A stretch of 64,000 nt of DNA from Mesorhizobium kowhaii. GTDB lineage: Bacteria > Pseudomonadota > Alphaproteobacteria > Rhizobiales > Rhizobiaceae. The notes under the pieces are model-generated. The model was not told where the DNA came from and did not search any database. It saw only the letters and a program-made list of their open reading frames with translations. The DNA lies in contig NZ_MZXV01000001.1 in assembly GCF_003253745.1 (NCBI RefSeq), positions 36,132-100,131 on the forward strand. Direction: 5' to 3'. Positions 58,466 through 64,000 of the stretch are shown one piece after another. Position numbers and translations under genes: made by a program. Within the stretch, counting starts at the first letter, position 1. Each line of letters starts with the position of its first letter.

Positions 58466-59647
58466 TTAGGTCAAAGACTCTGCAGGGTAGCCGCCTCGCT
58501 CTTCCCTGCTCTCGGCCACAACAACTTTCGCACTATCGATGCCAGTCCCCTCGACGCGCTTCCCGCCGGCGCATCGTGAGGCAAAGCGCTTGCCCCATTC
58601 ATTGGTCCAGTTTTCCCAGCCATAGTAGGTCAGAGTTGCGACCGGGATGACGCACAGCAGCGTTATCGCAAGCAACAGCACATAGGCCTGAGGTTCGCTC
58701 AGTCCCGAGTGCCGAAGTCGCCAGAACAAAGGAAACAAGGCGGCGATGATTGGGCCATGCACCAGGTAGACTGAATAGGAGACATTGCCCAGCCACACCG
58801 TCGCTCTGTTCACAAGAGGCTTGATGGGGAACAAATAGAGCCCAACCAGCAGACATCCAAACATCGGACCTTGCCAATACATCGGCTCGCCAAATGGCAC
58901 CATGCCACTGACAATCACATAGAACTGAAGCGGCACGGACGCCAGCAGGATAGCGCCAATCGCTCGCTTGTGTGTCCATTCGCCGGCAATCTGAACCACA
59001 TAAAACGCGATAATTCCGAACATGAACATTGGAGCTAGGTGAAATATCGATTTAGGAATGTAGATCCTGGGCTCTGCCACGAGATTCCCGATTACCGAGC
59101 GAAAGACCGCGGCCACGACGAGGGCAACGACGAGCGCTCGGATCGCCAAGGTTACACTTTTAGTCCTGGCGTATATGAAGGGGAACACTAGGTAGAACGC
59201 CATCTCAACGCCAATCGTCCATCCCGCAAAGAGGACCGAGGACTGGTACCCAAGGCCCGGGGTAAAATTGAAGACAAACGTCAGGTTCGCCAGGATCGTT
59301 TTGTAATTGTAGGGAAGGCCTGCCGGGTTGAACCAGTGCGACAGACACGCCAGACCAATCAGGGCATAGAACAGCGGGGCTATCCGAAAAAACCTCCGCA
59401 GCATGAATCCCAAATATGGCCTCTGTTCGCTATCGTGCTTTGGCATCGTGAGGCAGAGGGAAAAGGCGCTCACAAGGAAGAACAGATTGACGCCCATGAC
59501 GCCGCTTTGGGCCAGAGTTTGCGGCCACCAGGGGAGCACAAAGCGTGGATTGGGCATTAGTGCTACGTGAGCCATCACGACCCATAGAGCGGCGAGACCA
59601 CGCAGCGCGCTGAGGTAGGGGAAGCGGTCCGGCTTGCTCGGCGTCAT
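58466..59647 (-). CDS. Acyltransferase 3 family membrane protein
   Basis: A 393-residue OafA/NodX-like protein of about ten helices: FPYLSALRGLAALWVVMAHV with the catalytic His, GVMGVNLFFLVSAFSLCLTM, FMLRRFFRIAPLFYALIGLA with R-x-x-R-x-x-P, SSVLFAGWTIGVEMAFYLVF. It O-acylates an envelope sugar. The C-terminal 45 residues form a charged cytoplasmic tail (KRVEGTGIDSAKVVVAESRE). The start at 59647 has AGG at acceptable spacing. It is distinct in sequence from the acyltransferase at 31246. Confidence 0.85.
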   Translation of the reverse strand: MTPSKPDRFPYLSALRGLAALWVVMAHVALMPNPRFVLPWWPQTLAQSGVMGVNLFFLVSAFSLCLTMPKHDSEQRPYLGFMLRRFFRIAPLFYALIGLACLSHWFNPAGLPYNYKTILANLTFVFNFTPGLGYQSSVLFAGWTIGVEMAFYLVFPFIYARTKSVTLAIRALVVALVVAAVFRSVIGNLVAEPRIYIPKSIFHLAPMFMFGIIAFYVVQIAGEWTHKRAIGAILLASVPLQFYVIVSGMVPFGEPMYWQGPMFGCLLVGLYLFPIKPLVNRATVWLGNVSYSVYLVHGPIIAALFPLFWRLRHSGLSEPQAYVLLLAITLLCVIPVATLTYYGWENWTNEWGKRFASRCAGGKRVEGTGIDSAKVVVAESREERGGYPAESLT

Positions 59648-59736
59648 TGTATTTACCTGATCGACCCCACCGCCAAATCGTGATGTTCATGCCCTACATG
59701 GATTGGGATTTCGGCGCAACGATTGAGATACCGGTG

Positions 59737-60117
59737 CTAGTGCTCGATGTCGCGAAGATCAGTGATGACGATGGTCTTTCCCGCACCGTCCGCACGCGCA
59801 CCCTTAAAGCCGTCGACATACGGCACTGGAAGCGCCGTAGTGCCCAGATTAACACCACCAACATAGACTGTGAGATTGCTCGTCCCTGCCGGAATGATGT
59901 GACGCCACGTTTTCGCCAAGGTAGCGAAATTCGCAGCATTTGGCGTCGTCGTTGTGTAGCGGCCGCTATTTGCAAGCCAGAATAAAGGTGACGAAGCCCG
60001 TCGTAGCAGCAATCCCAACTCCAATGCCCATACGAGCGCCAACGTACCAAATGCCGAGGCTACCGCGCCGCGCGGTATGTGGGCCGGGTCGTTCGAAAGG
60101 CCGTGGGAATGGCGCAA
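59737..60117 (-). CDS. Hypothetical protein, possibly phage-derived
   Basis: A 126-residue frame, not recognised. The second half reads like a beta-rich phage structural piece (PNAANFATLAKTWRHIIPAG, TSNLTVYVGGVNLGTTALPV, TIVITDLRDIEH); the first half has one hydrophobic helix (FGTLALVWALELGLLL). Another minus frame overlaps it. It may be a fusion of two relics. Evidence is limited. Confidence 0.35.
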   Translation of the reverse strand: MRHSHGLSNDPAHIPRGAVASAFGTLALVWALELGLLLRRASSPLFWLANSGRYTTTTPNAANFATLAKTWRHIIPAGTSNLTVYVGGVNLGTTALPVPYVDGFKGARADGAGKTIVITDLRDIEH

Positions 60118-60137
60118 GCAGATGACGGTCCAATAGG

Positions 60138-60494
60138 TTACTTGCGCAAGTAGCTCTTGGCCCCACCGTCGGTGATGCAGTAGTGCCCGCCTCTAGGTCC
60201 CGTACAGAAATGCCCGGATCTACACGAGCATTCCGACTGATTGTCTGTCGGCGTCATGTCTGCATCTTCGTTGCCCACCAGGCCAAGCCCCTGACTGGAA
60301 CCGCCACCTTTGTCGGCAGAGCAATCCCTTTTGCTGGCACTCACCGAGCCGTCATTGCAAACGAACGTGCGGCCTTGGCAGTGCGCGACACCACCCTTGT
60401 GGCCGCTGCAAGGGGTATTCGACGCTTGAGACGGTTGAACCGGCAATACCGAAAGGCTCGCGCCAAAGAGCAGCACTGCAAGGAATTTCCCCAT
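60138..60494 (-). CDS. Small secreted Cys-rich protein
   Basis: A 118-residue protein with a signal peptide (MGKFLAVLLFGASLSVLPVQ, cleavage near QPSQA). The mature part holds eight cysteines in two blocks: CSGHKGGVAHCQGRTFVC with NDGSVSASKRDC, and CSCRSGHFCTGPRGGHYC. The GHKGGxxHC-FVCNDGS pattern is a common rhizobial secreted family of unknown role. Upstream starts at 60524 and 60512 exist, but the signal peptide begins best at 60494. Confidence 0.7.
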   Translation of the reverse strand: MGKFLAVLLFGASLSVLPVQPSQASNTPCSGHKGGVAHCQGRTFVCNDGSVSASKRDCSADKGGGSSQGLGLVGNEDADMTPTDNQSECSCRSGHFCTGPRGGHYCITDGGAKSYLRK

Positions 60495-60526
60495 TTTTTT
60501 CCAACACTTCATCCTCGGGGGCAATA

Positions 60527-60829
60527 TTGGACTACCAGATTTTATCGGCTGCTGACCCGCGCAAGATACCTTTCACACCTGTAGTATTTGGTGCCACTAC
60601 TGCCGGTACTTACACACCTACGACACAGCAAGGCTGGTACAAGCGGTCTGGCGATGTCGTTGAATTTGAAGCATCGGTCGCGTGGACCGGGCACACCGGA
60701 ACAGGTCCCCTACGGATCAACGGTGTTCCGATTGGGCCGTCTGGCGCACTTCAAATCCTCATGCGGCAGGTTGCCAGCGATGGCGGCCGTGGGTACTATT
60801 TACGTGGCTGGGAATTCACCACGCAATAA
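60527..60829 (+). CDS. Phage tail-fibre-like beta domain
   Basis: A 100-residue protein: VVFGATTAGTYTPTTQQGWY, KRSGDVVEFEASVAWTGHTG and TGPLRINGVPIGPSGA follow the pattern of phage tail fibre or receptor-binding domains (FGATTxGTYT...GxGxLRIxGLP). TTG 60527 is the start and has GGGGG nearby. It is probably the tail end of a phage structural gene. A minus-strand gene converges on it. Confidence 0.55.
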   Translation: MDYQILSAADPRKIPFTPVVFGATTAGTYTPTTQQGWYKRSGDVVEFEASVAWTGHTGTGPLRINGVPIGPSGALQILMRQVASDGGRGYYLRGWEFTTQ

Positions 60830-60833
60830 ATGG

Positions 60834-61073
60834 TTAAGCGACGATAATCTTAAGCTCATCAACGCCTACCCGCGTGCCGTTATCCATCAGCAAGCCGGAC
60901 TGATCCGCCGCTTTGACGGTGGCCAACAAAGGAAAGAAATGCGGCTTGCCGCCCATATCGACGATGTCTCACTGCCTCAAATAGCGTACTTCGCGGCCGA
61001 CCAACGCGGCGCGGTCTTCGGCCGTCTGAAACGGCAGCTTTTCGCCACCAATCGGGTAATCTGGCGTGGTCAT
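60834..61073 (-). pseudogene. Phage-like small gene with nonsense codon
   Basis: From ATG 61073 (GGAG upstream) the frame reads MTTPDYPIGGEKLPFQTAED, RAALVGREVRYLRQ, then TGA (60969-60971, codon 35), then DIVDMGGKPHFFPLLATVKA and ADQSGLLMDNGTRVGVDELK to TAA. Both parts look coding in one uninterrupted frame, so a single base change (CGA to TGA) explains it. Readthrough cannot be excluded. Confidence 0.6.
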
Positions 61074-61095
61074 GATCGATCTCCATTTCTACTCT

Positions 61096-62136
61096 CTACG
61101 TCAAGATGCCGTGCGAATAGTTAAGGTTGAAAATGGTCGACGGGTCAGCTGACCAATTGACTGTCGGCTCTCCTGTCTTCCTTACCAGGCAAGCGCTTAG
61201 CAGGAATGCGGGCTGGTCGTCCAATCCATGTAGAGCCCCGCCTTCGGCGCTTGTGGGAACGATGAAGGCCGGCATCGAATAGCCAGCATCGATCATCTCG
61301 AAGCCGGTGAAGGCATTGAAGATCGAGGAATACGCCTCTTTCGAAAAACGAAAGAAATCCCAAGGCTGCACGTGAAGCGGCCATGCCGCATGGGACTGGA
61401 TAAAGGCCAATGCGCCATTATTAAGAACGCGGTTGAGCGCGTGAGGCGCGACCCACGGCATCATCAGATGCTCGAACACAGATATCGAAAAGGCGAAATC
61501 GAACATATCCTTTACGCCGGCCATGCTGTGAGCGTCGGTAACGAGATCGACATTGGGGCCTGGCGCCACGTCAATGCCGAAGTATGCGCAGTTCGGGAAA
61601 AGTTGCCTGTAGGTATTACCGGATCTGGCTCTGGATCCGATCTCGATCAGCTTGGCCCCAGGCTTCGCGGAAACCTCCCCCCGGAATTTATCCAGCATGG
61701 TGTTGGTATCGAAAAACCCTGGTGCTGGCCGGAGTTCAGCACCATTGTCAAACCTGACTATGACTTCCTGCTCGGCAATGTTCTTGTCGGGCAGCGGTGC
61801 AGCGATCCTAAAGCCGGCACTTCGGGGTATATCGATGTCTGGCCGAAAATAGCGGGCGCACGCCTGGCGAGGGATCGGGACGCCTCCGTACACAAGTTGG
61901 GGATCTTCCCCCGTTGTCCGGCCAGTTGCGATCAAAACTCCATCCACGAACGAGAGGCGCTCGACGCAATACTCGTCAGATGGTCGTTGAGTGACAGTGG
62001 GGCGAACCAGCCGTCGCAGTCTCGAACAAATCCCTAGCAACTTGGCCTCCGGATCTTCTTGGTCTCTACCCGAAGCCTGAATACTAGGCAATCGACGATC
62101 TGCTCCTCCCGGCCGCCAACCATAGCCAATCATCAC
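61096..62136 (-). CDS. SAM-dependent methyltransferase with N-terminal extension
   Basis: Up to 346 residues. The N-terminal 130 residues (SFVDGVLIATGRTTGEDPQL, RPDIDIPRSAGFRIAAPL) are beta-rich. The methyltransferase domain follows: KLIEIGSRARSGNTYRQLFP takes the place of motif I, YFGIDVAPGPNVDLVTDAHS is motif II, FDFAFSISVFEHLMMPWVAP is motif IV. PLHVQPWDFFRFSKEAYSSI matches methyltransferases of glycan clusters. The start at 62136 is uncertain, since the frame's first 40 residues overlap the upstream region of the endolysin remnant. Confidence 0.7.
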   Translation of the reverse strand: MMIGYGWRPGGADRRLPSIQASGRDQEDPEAKLLGICSRLRRLVRPTVTQRPSDEYCVERLSFVDGVLIATGRTTGEDPQLVYGGVPIPRQACARYFRPDIDIPRSAGFRIAAPLPDKNIAEQEVIVRFDNGAELRPAPGFFDTNTMLDKFRGEVSAKPGAKLIEIGSRARSGNTYRQLFPNCAYFGIDVAPGPNVDLVTDAHSMAGVKDMFDFAFSISVFEHLMMPWVAPHALNRVLNNGALAFIQSHAAWPLHVQPWDFFRFSKEAYSSIFNAFTGFEMIDAGYSMPAFIVPTSAEGGALHGLDDQPAFLLSACLVRKTGEPTVNWSADPSTIFNLNYSHGILT

Positions 62137-62151
62137 CCGAAAGGAAAACCC

Positions 62152-62285
62152 ATGGACCGCAACTACGCGCGGGCGCTTGCGCTCGTTTTGAAATCTGAAA
62201 GTGGATGGAGCGACAATCCTGCCGATCCGGGCGGCGCCACCATGAAGGGGGTGACGCTCGCCGACTTCCGCCGATATGAATCTGT
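62152..62285 (+). pseudogene. GH108 endolysin N-terminal fragment (second copy)
   Basis: ATG 62152 with AAAGGAAAACCC upstream, then YARALALVLKSESGWSDNPA, DPGGATMKGVTLADFRRYE. This and the upstream AATCATCACCCGAAAGG segment are nearly identical to the minus-strand copy at 30986. Homology ends at about 62280, where an integrase fragment on the other strand begins. The copies are in opposite orientation. Confidence 0.75.
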
Positions 62286-62377
62286 CGCGGGTTCAGCGCT
62301 CGTTTGGCGCCGACCTTTCTGCCTGCGTTCCACGCACGCCGCCCATGCGTCGCAGGATCGTAATGTGAATGTCCCAT
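62283..62377 (-). pseudogene. N-terminal fragment of a tyrosine integrase
   Basis: ATG 62377 (GAAGGAG upstream) opens MGHSHYDPATHGRRAWNAGR and KVGAKRALNPRQI, the beginning of a common rhizobial tyrosine-type recombinase/integrase. The next expected residues (W-A-I-R-F) are missing; instead the frame runs antisense through the endolysin fragment. A single recombination event fused the two beginnings head to head. Confidence 0.65.
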
Positions 62378-62499
62378 AATGTTCTCCTTCGGCCAGTATT
62401 GGCCAGAAGGATACCAACCGTTACCTGGGGGGCCGGAAGCCGGCCGTCCGCTATCACGATGAAACGATCAAAAAGCGGCCGTACCGCCCGAGCGCCGCG

Positions 62500-62604
62500 A
62501 CTGGTGAAGCTGTACGGCTTGCCGATCACCGGATCGATGAGCGCACGATCCTTGTCGACATAGGCCTGCAGGGCCTTCTTCACGGTTTCAAGCGGGCCGG
62601 TCAT
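62500..62604 (-). pseudogene. SnoaL/NTF2-like protein, N-terminal fragment
   Basis: ATG 62604 (GGAGACAGCC upstream) opens MTGPLETVKKALQAYVDKDR, then ALIDPVIGKPYSFTS, as in nuclear-transport-factor-2-like (SnoaL) proteins. The usual continuation (D-x-Y-F-x-x-C-W) is absent and the frame drifts into non-coding sequence up to 62293. It is probably inactive. Confidence 0.55.
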
Positions 62605-62631
62605 GGCTGTCTCCTACCGGAGGGAGTAGGT

Positions 62632-63747
62632 TCAATTGGCCGTCTCATTCGCCTGTTGTCTCACTGCATCTATCAAGTCTCGTGTCGCTTGAGCGACCTT
62701 GGCAACTGGTAGTCGATGAACGCAGTAGACGCCGCCCGGGTTGTCGGGTTTGCACAAATCGGGCGCAACACACTGGCAAGGCAACGGCGGCTCAACGGTG
62801 CGGTGAAGTACCCCAAAAGGCCCCCAGATGTCGGGGGGCGTCAGGCCATACAGGCCCACAACTGGAGTTCCGACTGACGCAGCCAGGTGCATTGGGCCGC
62901 TCTCGTTTCCTAGAAAGATAAATGCATCCGCAAGCAATGCTGTTAGTGTCTCAAGCGAGGCTTGACCAACAACGCTCACCAATGGTGACACTGCCACATT
63001 CAGGATAGCTTGCGCGGTTGCGCTCTCATCAGGTCCACCAATCAGCAGTGACCGCAGGCCCGTCGTTGCATAAACCTCGTCGATTACTGCAGCGAACCGT
63101 TCAGGTTGCCAACACCGCCCTTCGAACCTTGCTCCAGCGTGTACTGCGACGAAAGCTTTTACAGCCAGATTGCTTTGCGCCAGAACCTGGGTAGATGCGC
63201 TTCGCCCGACTGGTGTGGGTTCAAGCCTCGGTGTCACTTCGCGTAATTCTATCCCAAGAGCTTCAAGCGGGGACAGATATCGGTACAAGTAGTGCGCGCC
63301 TCCATGGCCGAAGGTTTCAGCAAATATATTAGCAGGCTGACTTTCCCAAAATTTCAGGGGCCTTTCCGGGGGATTGTATCCAACGCGCAGGGGGGCGCCG
63401 ATTGACCTGTGCATTATCCTTGATGTCTTCGAGTCAGTTAGATCAATGGTGAGATCGAATTTTCGGCGGCGGAGGTCAGCGACCAAGCTTGAATATTCCT
63501 TCACTCGCTGAGGCAGACTTCTACCAGCACCTCGACGGTCGAATCCGATGGCCACGTCTGCGATATTCTGGCTGACTATGAAGTCTCGCAGGCCAGGAGC
63601 GCAAAGCATGGCTATCGCGGCGTTTGGGTAAGCGAGGCGCAGATTTCGCACGAGCGCCGAGGTCAGAATGACATCCCCGATGTACTTCGTCTGAATAACG
63701 AGAATGGACTTGATAGCCAGCCGATCAGCCACCGAGATATTCAGCAC
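62632..63747 (-). CDS. Glycosyltransferase family 9 (heptosyltransferase-like)
   Basis: A 371-residue GT9 enzyme: SILVIQTKYIGDVILTSALV near the N-terminus (with the conserved Asp), AIAMLCAPGLRDFIVSQNIA, FVAVHAGARFEGRCWQPERF, SLLIGGPDESATAQAILN, and FIFLGNESGPMHLAASVGTP, the family's NDSGPMH-like motif. It ends with a cysteine-bearing segment (PLPCQCVAPDLCKPDNPG). GT9 enzymes add heptose or related sugars to the LPS core on the cytoplasmic face. Start GTG 63747 overlaps the small frame before it. It may belong to a polysaccharide cluster that continues to the right. Confidence 0.85.
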   Translation of the reverse strand: MLNISVADRLAIKSILVIQTKYIGDVILTSALVRNLRLAYPNAAIAMLCAPGLRDFIVSQNIADVAIGFDRRGAGRSLPQRVKEYSSLVADLRRRKFDLTIDLTDSKTSRIMHRSIGAPLRVGYNPPERPLKFWESQPANIFAETFGHGGAHYLYRYLSPLEALGIELREVTPRLEPTPVGRSASTQVLAQSNLAVKAFVAVHAGARFEGRCWQPERFAAVIDEVYATTGLRSLLIGGPDESATAQAILNVAVSPLVSVVGQASLETLTALLADAFIFLGNESGPMHLAASVGTPVVGLYGLTPPDIWGPFGVLHRTVEPPLPCQCVAPDLCKPDNPGGVYCVHRLPVAKVAQATRDLIDAVRQQANETAN

Positions 63748-63902
63748 ATCGACCTCACGAAGGGCGGGTCATATTGGTCATTGGTGGGCACCAACGTCCA
63801 ATCGAGCTCACGGTTCCGGCTAATGGATATCTCTCTTTTCAACATCGAAGCAAGGTCGTCTTTGAAAGCAGCCCAAAGACGAAGCCTCAAATCCTTGGTC
63901 AC
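63741..63902 (-). CDS. Possible small protein or C-terminal relic
   Basis: A 53-residue frame from GTG 63902: VTKDLRLRLWAAFKDDLASM, LKREISISRNRELDWTLVPT, NDQYDPPFVRSMC. Its stop overlaps the start of the GT9 gene by seven bases, so coupling is possible. The pattern recalls the C-terminal end of a larger enzyme. An in-frame stop precedes it, so it stands alone here. Weak. Bases 63903-64000 show nothing. Confidence 0.35.
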   Translation of the reverse strand: MTKDLRLRLWAAFKDDLASMLKREISISRNRELDWTLVPTNDQYDPPFVRSMC

Positions 63903-64000
63903 TGTCGCCGCTTGGCCTCACCATCATTACGCGCTTTTAGAAAATGCTAAGCAATGCCGTACTGGCTCGAGTATCTCGCCATTCGCCATTGGCCTGCAGC

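Overview
The window looks like the chromosome (or a large replicon) of a rhizobial alphaproteobacterium, most likely Mesorhizobium or a close relative. This rests on the high-GC coding style, the DUF2285/DUF2840/DUF932/DUF736/MucR gene set typical of Rhizobiales conjugative elements, RepB-type partition fragments, and short intergenic palindromes of the kind common in rhizobial genomes. The genus is an inference, not a proof.

Layout. (1) 1-8350: the degraded edge of an integrative/conjugative element on the minus strand (TraF-type peptidase, DUF2840, excisionase-like HTH, DUF2285 genes, DUF932, DUF736) plus a MucR/Ros regulator and an HU protein. It ends in a truncated ParB with a nonsense codon. 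(2) 8351-8745: a truncated copy of the RepB-C/zinc-protein pair that also follows the serine recombinase at 50905-53614. The two copies are direct repeats about 45 kb apart. (3) 8989-33872: a surface-polysaccharide island with two deoxyaminosugar aminotransferases (WecE-like and FdtB-like), a WxcM-type isomerase/acetyltransferase fusion, two ArnC/GtrB-like polyprenyl-phosphate glycosyltransferases, two large GT-C-like membrane proteins, two small flippase-like proteins, WbqC, several methyltransferases, a beta-propeller glycosidase-like protein, a GT4/RgpF glycosyltransferase, a methyltransferase with a tandem-repeat coiled coil, acyltransferases and a sulfotransferase. (4) 34-44 kb: a secreted Cys protein, a three-subunit molybdenum aldehyde/isoquinoline-type oxidoreductase, a second sulfotransferase with a repeat coiled coil, a damaged IS5-family element and an isoprenylcysteine-methyltransferase-like protein. 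(5) 44.9-48.9 kb: a small RTX-like protein with its own type I secretion ATPase and membrane-fusion protein. (6) 49-53.6 kb: a methyltransferase, a glycine-zipper lipoprotein, and a large serine recombinase with a RepB-C protein. (7) 53.6-58.4 kb: an array of very small genes, many hairpins and three copies of a MITE-like element. (8) 58.4-64 kb: an acyltransferase, phage tail and endolysin remnants, a methyltransferase and a family 9 (heptosyltransferase-like) glycosyltransferase.

How the genes work together. Genes from 8989 to 30282 can be read as two parallel Arn/Gtr-like routes: make a dTDP-amino-deoxysugar, load it on a lipid carrier (GT2), flip it (EamA/SMR-like or GtrA), and transfer it in the periplasm with a GT-C enzyme. 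Around these sit enzymes that methylate, acylate and possibly sulfate the glycan. The methyltransferase with a long repeated coiled coil next to a multidomain glycosyltransferase recalls the WbdD/WbdA chain-length ruler of E. coli O9a; this is a hypothesis. Many genes are broken by truncation, frameshift or nonsense mutation, so the area is a hotspot of repeated insertion and decay.
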